A stretch of 64,000 bases of DNA from Lactococcus taiwanensis. GTDB lineage: Bacteria > Bacillota > Bacilli > Lactobacillales > Streptococcaceae. The position numbers and the translations under genes were made by a program. This document shows, in pieces, positions 25,799 through 32,457 of the stretch. Under the pieces are notes generated by a model. The model did not search any database. It saw only the letters and a list, made by a program, of their open reading frames with translations, and was not told where the DNA came from. The stretch lies in contig NZ_BNDT01000001.1 in the NCBI RefSeq assembly GCF_014905395.1, forward strand, positions 186,001-250,000, read 5' to 3'. Numbering within the stretch: position 1 is the first letter of the stretch; every line of letters starts with the position of its first letter.

Positions 25799-26731
25799 AT
25801 GATAATTGGATTAATAAAGGCAAATTTTCCGGGAGAAAGACGGGTCCCTCTCTTACCCGAAGATATTTCGGGATTTGAAAATGAGTTAATTGTCGAAAAG
25901 GGATTTGGTGAATATCTAGATATTACTGATGAAGAATATCGTGCAGTGGGTTGCCGAATTTTAGACCGTAAAGAAATATTTAAAGAAGCAGAAGCAATTT
26001 TTTCTTTAAAATTAATCCAGCCTAGTGATTATGCTGAACTGAGACCTGGGCAAATGATAATTGGTTGGACTCATCCTATGGGATCGGGTAAGGAGTTTAT
26101 GAAAGATCAGGTCTATCCAAAAAATCTAACCGTGGTAGATTTAGATAGCAATGCACCAAGTATTTATTATAAAAATACTAGTAAACCTGCTCCGCTACCA
26201 AAGGGATTGCTGTATAGAAATAGTTTTTATGCTGGATTTGCTGGAGTGCAAGATGCTTTGATTCGATATGGCTTGTATCCAGATGACTCTATAAAAATTG
26301 CGGTTTTAGGCTCAGGAAATGTGGCGCAAGGTGCTTTTAGCAGTCTTTCAAAATATTCTAGTAATATCCGGATGTTCTATCGGAAAACCATGCCTGTTTT
26401 TAAGGAAACTTATTCTACCTACGATATCATCGTGAACGGTATCGAAATAGGGAAAGATGATGCACCGATTCTAAGTCTAGAGGAACAAAAAAATTTAAAG
26501 AAAGGAACCTTTATTATTGATGTGGCAGCCGATGCAGGTAATGCTATTGAAGGAACACACTTTACAACACTCAGCCACCCTATTTATAAAGAAGAAGGAA
26601 ACTACTATTATGTGGTTCCTAACACGCCTTCTTTAGCTTACCGTAACGTCAGTAAGATTTTAAGTAAGATTCTAAGTGAATATATATTTAAGTCTGATAC
26701 CTCGCGTTTTAAAGTAAGCGATGAACAGTAA
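25799..26731 (+). CDS. ceo: N5-(carboxyethyl)ornithine synthase
   Basis: NADP-dependent enzyme that condenses ornithine with pyruvate to N5-(1-carboxyethyl)ornithine (EC 1.5.1.24), originally described in L. lactis K1. The protein has 310 residues and its opening IGLIKANFPGERRVPLLPEDI matches the lactococcal enzyme closely from memory. It belongs to the alanine dehydrogenase/PNT superfamily, with the nucleotide-binding IAVLGSGNVAQGA near residue 178. The ATG follows AAAGGAGGAATTAA. The enzyme is strain-variable in lactococci, and here it stands in a region of accessory-looking genes. Confidence 0.88.
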   Translation: MIIGLIKANFPGERRVPLLPEDISGFENELIVEKGFGEYLDITDEEYRAVGCRILDRKEIFKEAEAIFSLKLIQPSDYAELRPGQMIIGWTHPMGSGKEFMKDQVYPKNLTVVDLDSNAPSIYYKNTSKPAPLPKGLLYRNSFYAGFAGVQDALIRYGLYPDDSIKIAVLGSGNVAQGAFSSLSKYSSNIRMFYRKTMPVFKETYSTYDIIVNGIEIGKDDAPILSLEEQKNLKKGTFIIDVAADAGNAIEGTHFTTLSHPIYKEEGNYYYVVPNTPSLAYRNVSKILSKILSEYIFKSDTSRFKVSDEQ

Positions 26732-27005
26732 AAACTTCCGTCTATTCGGGAGCTTTTTCTTAGGTCTAATGGCATATTGTAGCTAGTTAAATTAATCACT
26801 AATACTTAAGTAATAGAGTTAGCTAGTTAAAAAGAACAAAGGGGACTTTCTCAGTACAAAAAAAGAGCTACCGCCACCACTTGAGTGAAGAATCATAAAA
26901 GCTTTGTTGTCGTGCTTTCTTAAGTTAAGATTATAAAATGAGAGTTAATAGCTCGATTATTTTTTATGTTACAATTATAGTATAAAAAATGAAGGAACCC
27001 TCGCC
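26732..27005. other. Gap between ceo and cls
   Basis: It holds a weak terminator for ceo (CTTCCG/CGGGAG with T run, about 26734-26757). On the minus strand a TATAAT (26930-26935) precedes a stretch that ends in a T run near 26866 after a GC-rich segment (GTGGTGGCGGTAGC), a layout that could be a short antisense or small RNA. On the plus strand AATTATAGTATAAAA upstream of cls could serve as its -10 region. Confidence 0.35.
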
Positions 27006-28541
27006 GTGCACAAAGTTTTTAATAAGCTCTTTAATCGAGTTTCAATCACTGTTTTTTTTATTCTAATTGAATTATTAGCGGTGGTAGGAATAGTTCGTAG
27101 TTTCGATCATTATGTACCAATTCTAGGACTTTTGAGTCTTACAGTTAGTGTTTTGGTTGTACTCTACTTGATTCGACGTGATCAAGCCTCGTCAATAAAA
27201 ATTGTTTGGATAATAATCATTCTGCTTGTTCCAGGTTTTGGAGGTCTGCTATATCTTCTTGTTGGAACTCAAAACCCTGTAAGGAAAATGGAAGCTAAGA
27301 TTGAGCGTGCGCATCAAGAAATCGTGCCCTATCTTAAACAGGATAGAATAGTGCTTGATCATCTCAAAGAAAAGGATAAACGTTTTTTAGGTACTGTAAA
27401 AAACCTCATCAATGGAAGTCACTATCCACTCTATGAGGATACTCAAGTGGAATACTTCGAGTTCGGGGAGATAATGTATGCTGCGATGCTTGAAGAAGTT
27501 GCAAAAGCTGAACGTTATATCTTTTTAGAATATTTTATTATCAATGAAAAAAGTCGAATGTGGCAGGACCTGTTAAAATTGCTGGTAGAAAAAGCAAAGG
27601 TAGGTGTAGATGTTCGCCTTATTTATGATGACTTTGGTTCATTGACAACTTTTCATTTGAAAAATATTGCTGAATTGAGGAAGTCAGGAATAAAGGTTGT
27701 TAATTTTAATCCTTTTATTCCCGCTTTAGCTGTTAAGATGAATAACCGCGACCATCGAAAAATATTAGTTGTTGATGACAAAGTGGCTTTCAATGGCGGA
27801 ATCAATATTGCAGATGAGTACATAAATGAAGAGAATCGTTTTGGAATTTGGAAAGATACGGGATTGAGAATTAAAGGACCTGCTATTGCTAGCTTTACAA
27901 TGATGTTTCTTGAAACATGGAACGCTTTCTGCCAACCTCAAGAAGTATTACTTGATTTTGCAGCCTACTCTTATAAGGGAGAGAGTTTCGAAAAACAAGG
28001 CTTTGTCCAACCTTTTGCCGAGAATCCACTTACGCATGATTTGCTCGCGGAAGATACCTATATAGACATTTTGAATCAGGCTACAGATTATGTTAGTATT
28101 TTCACTCCTTATCTTATTATCACTGATAAAATGATTCATGCCCTGCAACTAGCAAGTAAGCGCGGCGTTAAGGTGACCATCATTACTCCTGGAATCCCAG
28201 ATAAGCCTCTCATTTATCGAGTAACGAGATCTTTCTATCGAGTATTAATGAAAGCAGGAGTTGAAATTTATGAATATTCACCTGGTTTCGTTCATGCAAA
28301 AAGTTTTGTTGCAGATGATAAAATTGCGGTGGTAGGTACGATAAATTTGGATTATCGGAGTTTGTATTTGCATTTTGAATGTGCTACACTTCTCTATAAT
28401 GCACCAATGATAAAAGAGTTAAAAAGAGATATGGAGCAAACACTACTTAGCTGTCGTAAGGTGGAGCGTGACGAAATAAAACGTCATTTTATTGGTAGTA
28501 TCATTGATGATGTTTTGCAACTTTTTTCACCATTAATGTAA
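27006..28541 (+). CDS. cls: Cardiolipin synthase
   Basis: Membrane enzyme of the phospholipase D superfamily joining two phosphatidylglycerols, 511 residues. Two N-terminal membrane helices (about 12-30 and 36-55) plus a third (68-87), then two HKD domains: NNRDHRKILVVDDKVAFNGGINIAD near residue 245 and FVHAKSFVADDKIAVVGTINLDYRS near 427. The start is GTG 27006 behind AAGGAACC. The length and topology are those of ClsA-type synthases. Cardiolipin changes membrane charge and curvature, and could fit with the envelope and stress genes around it. Confidence 0.94.
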   Translation: MHKVFNKLFNRVSITVFFILIELLAVVGIVRSFDHYVPILGLLSLTVSVLVVLYLIRRDQASSIKIVWIIIILLVPGFGGLLYLLVGTQNPVRKMEAKIERAHQEIVPYLKQDRIVLDHLKEKDKRFLGTVKNLINGSHYPLYEDTQVEYFEFGEIMYAAMLEEVAKAERYIFLEYFIINEKSRMWQDLLKLLVEKAKVGVDVRLIYDDFGSLTTFHLKNIAELRKSGIKVVNFNPFIPALAVKMNNRDHRKILVVDDKVAFNGGINIADEYINEENRFGIWKDTGLRIKGPAIASFTMMFLETWNAFCQPQEVLLDFAAYSYKGESFEKQGFVQPFAENPLTHDLLAEDTYIDILNQATDYVSIFTPYLIITDKMIHALQLASKRGVKVTIITPGIPDKPLIYRVTRSFYRVLMKAGVEIYEYSPGFVHAKSFVADDKIAVVGTINLDYRSLYLHFECATLLYNAPMIKELKRDMEQTLLSCRKVERDEIKRHFIGSIIDDVLQLFSPLM

Positions 28542-28624
28542 ACAAAGTTCTAACTTTTAACTTTAGATTTTGAACACTTAGGTGTAGAATAGAAGTAAAG
28601 CAAGAATACAAGGAGGTATTTCAG

Positions 28625-29056
28625 ATGAGTAGAAAGTACGATAATATATTGGTTGCAGTGGACGGTTCAAAGCAGTCGTATGATGCTGTTCAGGAAGCTT
28701 TAGAGGTAGCAAGACGTAATCAAGCAAAGCTCAAATTGCTATATGTGTTGAATGATAAATTAGCAAATATTCCTGTGCATCTAGATACGATGACACTTTA
28801 TAAAAGTGTACAAGAGCATTCAGACTTTGTTGTTGAAGAGCTTCATAAAAGATTTGAAGATCAAGTGAAAACTTTGGATATTGTTCGTTTGACAGGAACA
28901 CCCAAGAGAGAAATTGTAAACTATGCTCAAGAGAATAATATTGATTTGATTATTATTGGTTCAACAGGGCTTGATGCAATTGACCGCCTTTTACTTGGCT
29001 CAACTACACAGTATGTAGTAAATCATGCCAAATGCAATGTCTTAGTAATAAAATAA
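28625..29056 (+). CDS. Universal stress protein UspA family (copy 2)
   Basis: 143 residues behind AAGGAGG. ILVAVDGSKQSYDAVQEALE at the N-terminus and GSTGLDAIDRLLLGSTTQYVVNHAKCNVLVIK at the C-terminus. The first glycine of the G-x-x-G motif is kept but the segment is GLDA instead of GAGV. It is closest in pattern to the copy at 24173. A hairpin (GTCGCC/GGCGAC) with T run follows at about 29068-29090. Confidence 0.92.
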   Translation: MSRKYDNILVAVDGSKQSYDAVQEALEVARRNQAKLKLLYVLNDKLANIPVHLDTMTLYKSVQEHSDFVVEELHKRFEDQVKTLDIVRLTGTPKREIVNYAQENNIDLIIIGSTGLDAIDRLLLGSTTQYVVNHAKCNVLVIK

Positions 29057-29204
29057 GCATTAATAGGTCGCCTTAGGGCGACTTTTCTAGTAGCGTTCGC
29101 TAAAGTAGATTTCCCTCTTGAAAGAAAAGGGATACAAAATTGTATCAAGCTTAATACGGCTAATCATGATATAATTTTTAAGTATTTCCATAAAGGAGGA
29201 GATC

Positions 29205-29900
29205 ATGAAAAACTATATTATTTGGCTCAAAGATGAGCTTAAATCTATAAATACAGCGGGAAGTATTATGCTTTCTTTCATCATAGGAGTTCAGTTGGCT
29301 TTTTTTCTTACGGCTCCAATAACGTTATTATCAGTAATCACGCTTATTGCGACTTTGATTGGCTCAGCATGTACGGTCTACATGATGATTGGTAAACCAA
29401 TTAATGGTTTGCTAGGTTTAATAAGTGCGATAGGCTTTATTTATATTAATTGGACAGCAGGGCACTATGCCTCAGTCTTAGACCAACTTGTGTTTGTTGC
29501 TCTTATTGATATCCCTCTTATTATTACTTGGAAAAATTGGGGACATCGTATTGAAAATGGTGTTAAGTTTATGAAAGGGCGTTCTTGGATTTTAACCATC
29601 TTGATAATGCTTGCCTTGTGGTGGCCGATGATGATGATTTATCAACATTTAGGAGATACTAATCCTGTCTGGGATGCAATCACCTTGATCATCGGTGCTA
29701 CTGCCTCCCTTTTAGTATTTAAAGGTTATGGGGATAGTTATTCTTTATGGCTATTGTCTGATTTCGTTACCATCATTCTTTGGGCCACGGCACTTGCAAA
29801 GGGATATTCTGCAAGTTCGTTACCTATGCTTTTAACACTTACTTTTTATTTAGCGACTGCTTTATATGGGAAATTTTTCTCCATTTGGAAAAAGCAATAA
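29205..29900 (+). CDS. pnuC: PnuC-type nicotinamide (riboside/mononucleotide) transporter
   Basis: An integral membrane protein of 231 residues with about seven helices. The PnuC features are the N-terminal cytosolic helix WLKDELKSINTAG, helices with GLLGLISAIGFIYINWTAG, the substrate-site YGDSYSLWLLSDFVTIILWA segment, and a charged end after WKKQ. PnuC proteins take up NAD precursors by facilitated diffusion. GGAGGA lies 5 nt before the ATG. A terminator (ACGTAC/GTACGCT with T run) follows at about 29907-29933. Confidence 0.87.
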   Translation: MKNYIIWLKDELKSINTAGSIMLSFIIGVQLAFFLTAPITLLSVITLIATLIGSACTVYMMIGKPINGLLGLISAIGFIYINWTAGHYASVLDQLVFVALIDIPLIITWKNWGHRIENGVKFMKGRSWILTILIMLALWWPMMMIYQHLGDTNPVWDAITLIIGATASLLVFKGYGDSYSLWLLSDFVTIILWATALAKGYSASSLPMLLTLTFYLATALYGKFFSIWKKQ

Positions 29901-29950
29901 GAAAAAGACGTACTTTAGGGTACGCTTTTTTTATAGTATTGAAACAAAAA

Positions 29951-30030
29951 ATCCGCTGTTAGGATCAGCGGATCAGAAGAAATTCAGATATGTTGGTGAC
30001 GAAAAAAATCGTGAGCCAAGCACCAACATA
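29951..30030. repeat. Two adjacent perfect inverted repeats downstream of pnuC
   Basis: ATCCGCTG/CAGCGGAT (29951-29958 and 29966-29973) and TATGTTGGTG/CACCAACATA (29989-29998 and 30021-30030). They lie after the pnuC terminator and before the convergent TMEM175 gene, and code for nothing. Confidence 0.6.
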
Positions 30031-30132
30031 CACTATTTATGATATCAAATCTTGAAAAGTGAATCAAAAAAGTAGTGGTGATTTTGGGCTCAAAAAAAGA
30101 ACTTATGAAGTACTGAAAATGAGTAATATGAG

Positions 30133-30687
30133 TTATTCAAAGGCGTTGTGTCTGCCCCAATAGAGCGCCATTAATAAAGTGACAATAGGCAAGGCGTATA
30201 GCCATATCAGTGAGAGAAGGGCGCCAGGGAGTAGAAAAATAAGAAAAATTTTAATTCGCTTTCGATTTCTCAAGCGTAGGATTTCACTCTTATTACATTG
30301 GCGGTAAATTACCTCACTAAAACCAATCAAGCTTAGCCAGATAATCAAATAAACAGCAACATAAGCCAGACTATCAATAAGTGAGTGAGGATGTTCGGCA
30401 TGGACTACTGTGGCAAAAGGGAAAAGGCAGATAACCAGCAAGAGTCCGTGGTTAAGCCACAAAATCAGTTCATCCACTTGCTTGCTCTTTAAAAAGCTTA
30501 ATACATGGTGGTGCGCATTCCAAATAGACGCAAGTGCAACGAAGGTCGTGACATAGATAAGTAACATCAAGAGTAATTTAGGAGAGAAAAGGTTCCCGTT
30601 TTCTGGTACTTTAAACTCTAGTACGGTAAGGGTCATGACAACGGCAAATATTCCATCCGTTAAGGCTTCCATTCTACTTTTATTCAT
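30133..30687 (-). CDS. TMEM175/DUF1211 family putative potassium channel
   Basis: A membrane protein of 184 residues with six hydrophobic segments. The opening MNKSRMEALTDGIFAVVMTLTVLEFKVP matches the R-x-x-x-F-S/T-D-G-x-F-A pore helix of the bacterial TMEM175 family. The start is taken as ATG 30687, the usual family start; an ATG at 30732 would add 15 residues upstream of the -10. A TGC-TATAAT extended -10 (hexamer 30694-30699, minus strand) stands exactly 6 nt before this ATG and there is no ribosome binding site, so the mRNA is probably leaderless. Confidence 0.82.
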   Translation of the reverse strand: MNKSRMEALTDGIFAVVMTLTVLEFKVPENGNLFSPKLLLMLLIYVTTFVALASIWNAHHHVLSFLKSKQVDELILWLNHGLLLVICLFPFATVVHAEHPHSLIDSLAYVAVYLIIWLSLIGFSEVIYRQCNKSEILRLRNRKRIKIFLIFLLPGALLSLIWLYALPIVTLLMALYWGRHNAFE

Positions 30688-30693
30688 AAAATG

Positions 30694-30702
30694 ATTATAG
30701 CA
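30694..30702 (-). promoter_or_regulatory. Extended -10 placed for a leaderless mRNA
   Basis: On the minus strand TGC-TATAAT, then 6 nt, then ATG. The expected start of transcription is the A of the start codon. Confidence 0.5.
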
Positions 30703-30783
30703 AATCTTTCTTATTTTTTTATCACTCAGCATTCTAAGCGTTTTATTGGATTTTTTTAGAATTTTATCATAAAATAGTAAATA

Positions 30784-30798
30784 AGGAGGCGCTTACAA
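30784..30798. promoter_or_regulatory. cre-like site over the ribosome binding site of usp copy 3
   Basis: The minus strand reads TTGTAAGCGCCTCCT, one mismatch from the cre consensus. It overlaps the GGAGG and the first base of the start codon, a roadblock position. Confidence 0.35.
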
Positions 30799-31223
30799 TG
30801 AGAGATAAATATACTAAAATTTTGGTACCACTGGATGGTTCAGAACAATCAAAAGAAGCTTTAAAAGAAGCAGTAGCAGTTGCAAAACGTAACATGACAT
30901 CTTTAGTTTTGCTCCATGTAAAAGATGAGGCGCGGATTAGTGGCACCCCTTACGCTTTAGCACTTAATCTTGAAGATTTAGAAAACGAAGCTAAAGAGAT
31001 TGTCGCAGAGGCGCAGGAACTTGTTGGCGATGAAGTGGCGGTTGATATCCATCGGACAACAGGAAGTCCGAAGAAAGAAATTGTCAATCTGGCTAATGAG
31101 CTGGGAATTGAACTCATTGTAATGGGCTCAAGCGGAAAAGGTTTGCTGGACCGAATGTTAGTTGGTTCAACGACAACGTATGTCATTAGCCACGCACCTT
31201 GTAATGTGATGGTTGTGAGGTAA
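30798..31223 (+). CDS. Universal stress protein UspA family (copy 3)
   Basis: 141 residues behind AAGGAGG. ILVPLDGSEQSKEALKEAVAVAKRN at the start, GSSGKGLLDRMLVGSTTTYVISHAPCNVMVVR at the end, with the ATP-binding G-x-x-G-x9-G-S pattern. It differs from the other two in VPLDGS rather than VAVDGS. A strong terminator follows. It lies divergent from the TMEM175 gene. Confidence 0.92.
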   Translation: MRDKYTKILVPLDGSEQSKEALKEAVAVAKRNMTSLVLLHVKDEARISGTPYALALNLEDLENEAKEIVAEAQELVGDEVAVDIHRTTGSPKKEIVNLANELGIELIVMGSSGKGLLDRMLVGSTTTYVISHAPCNVMVVR

Positions 31224-31231
31224 CACTGTCA

Positions 31232-31259
31232 AAACCTTAGCGGGAGCTAAGGTTTTTTT
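31232..31259 (+). terminator. Terminator after usp copy 3
   Basis: AAACCTTAG-cgggag-CTAAGGTTTTTTT. Confidence 0.9.
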
Positions 31260-31377
31260 ATATCGCTAAATTACAGCAAAAGATTCTTCGCAATAGCGCA
31301 CGTGGGCCTGTACGCCTAATTTAAAAATAAATTGTGCTAGAATGAAAAGACAAGGCATAACAAAAGGAGGAGGATAA

Positions 31378-31728
31378 ATGGCTGCTAAACAGGAATTAAT
31401 TAACTATATTGCAGATCGTACAGAGCTCTCAAAGGTCACAACTGCCAAAGCGATTGATGCTTTTTTCGAGGCGATAACATACTATATTTCAGAAGGCACT
31501 CCTGTCCATCTATCTAATTTTGGAACTTTTTCGGTAAAGCGACGTGCTGCTCGGGTCAGCCATGATATCCATTCTCGAGAACGTGTCCTTCATGAAGAAC
31601 AAAATGTTCCTGTCTTCAGGGCTGGAAAAGCACTAAAAATGGCAGCAAAAAAAGCTCAACAACATCACATGGAAGTCGAAGAACCCTTTTCTCAACAGTT
31701 AAATATTAATCATCAAGAACCTAAATAA
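31378..31728 (+). CDS. HU/IHF family DNA-binding protein, atypical
   Basis: 116 residues against about 91 for the housekeeping HU. The N-terminal dimerisation helices (KQELINYIADRTELSKVTTAKAIDAFFEAI) and the GTPVHLSNFGTFSVKRRAARVSHD arm are HU-like, and the VPVFRAGKALKMAAKK end is kept. The beta arm is altered (HSRERVLHEEQNV in place of the R-N-P intercalating tip), and a 20-residue polar C-terminal tail follows. The ATG is behind AAAGGAGGAGGATAA. It is probably a second, specialised nucleoid protein. The R-N-P proline loss suggests different DNA bending. Confidence 0.83.
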   Translation: MAAKQELINYIADRTELSKVTTAKAIDAFFEAITYYISEGTPVHLSNFGTFSVKRRAARVSHDIHSRERVLHEEQNVPVFRAGKALKMAAKKAQQHHMEVEEPFSQQLNINHQEPK

Positions 31729-31759
31729 CAAAAAAGACTTCACAATGCGGAAGTCTTTT

Positions 31760-32293
31760 TTAATTAATAAGCTCTTGTAAGAGATCTGCGATTTGAGCAG
31801 GGGTTTCTTTTTGTTTACGGCGTATCCACGATTGAGTGGTTCCGAAAATTGCGTTGGCGTAGTAAGTGGCAGCATAAATTTCACCAAGCTTTCCAAAGCT
31901 AATCCTTTCTGATTTAGGGAAGATTGCATTTTGAAAGAGCTCTTTAAGTTTTTGCAACATAAATTGGTGTATTTCTTTGCTCCCATTTTCTGAGAGCAGC
32001 ACAGCATAAATTTCATTGCGTTGGAGAAATTCAAAAGTCTCAAGCATTGTGGCATGCAAGTCTCCGTGATTTTTTTCAAAGACATATTGGATGGTTTCAA
32101 AGAGGCGACGTTGATAAGCTTCAATCATGTCGTATTTATCTTGGTAATGGGTATAGAAACTACTGCGACTAACTTTTGCTAATTTAACAAGTTCAGTGGT
32201 TGAAATTTGGTCAAAAGGTTTCTCACGCAATAGTTCAATCATGGCATCGCGAAGTTGAATTCTTGTCCGATCTTTTCTAGTATCAGTAGACAT
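31760..32293 (-). CDS. TetR/AcrR family transcriptional regulator
   Basis: 177 residues from ATG 32293 (ACAGGAGCTCC upstream on the minus strand); a further in-frame ATG at 32335 lacks a site. The HTH is AMIELLREKPFDQISTTELVKLAKVSRSSFYTHYQDKYDMIEAY, the QacR/TetR type with the S-R-S-S-F-Y-T-H-Y recognition helix. It is divergent from the Pip/YhgE gene and very likely its regulator: the shared region has inverted repeats TAGACA/TGTCTA (32337-32361) and TGGAC/GTCCA (32426-32440). A terminator in the gap after the HU gene is shared at its 3' end. Confidence 0.9.
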   Translation of the reverse strand: MSTDTRKDRTRIQLRDAMIELLREKPFDQISTTELVKLAKVSRSSFYTHYQDKYDMIEAYQRRLFETIQYVFEKNHGDLHATMLETFEFLQRNEIYAVLLSENGSKEIHQFMLQKLKELFQNAIFPKSERISFGKLGEIYAATYYANAIFGTTQSWIRRKQKETPAQIADLLQELIN

Positions 32294-32336
32294 TGCAATG
32301 GAGCTCCTGTTTCTATAGAAATGTAAGTGCTTCAAA

Positions 32337-32440
32337 TAGACAAAGTGAATTATAGTGTCTAAAATTTATGAGTATTAATTGTCTATTTCCTTAAAAGGTT
32401 TATAATTACATATTATAGCAATTTTTGGACTAAGTGTCCA
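32337..32440. promoter_or_regulatory. Divergent TetR/Pip control region
   Basis: For the rightward gene: TTGTCT (32379-32384), 16-nt spacer, TATAAT (32401-32406). Inverted repeats TAGACA-N13-TGTCTA (32337-32361), a further TGTCTA half site covering the -35, and TGGAC-taagt-GTCCA (32426-32440) in the leader are candidate operators for the TetR protein. Confidence 0.55.
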
Positions 32441-32457
32441 TAAAGGAAGGGAGAAAT

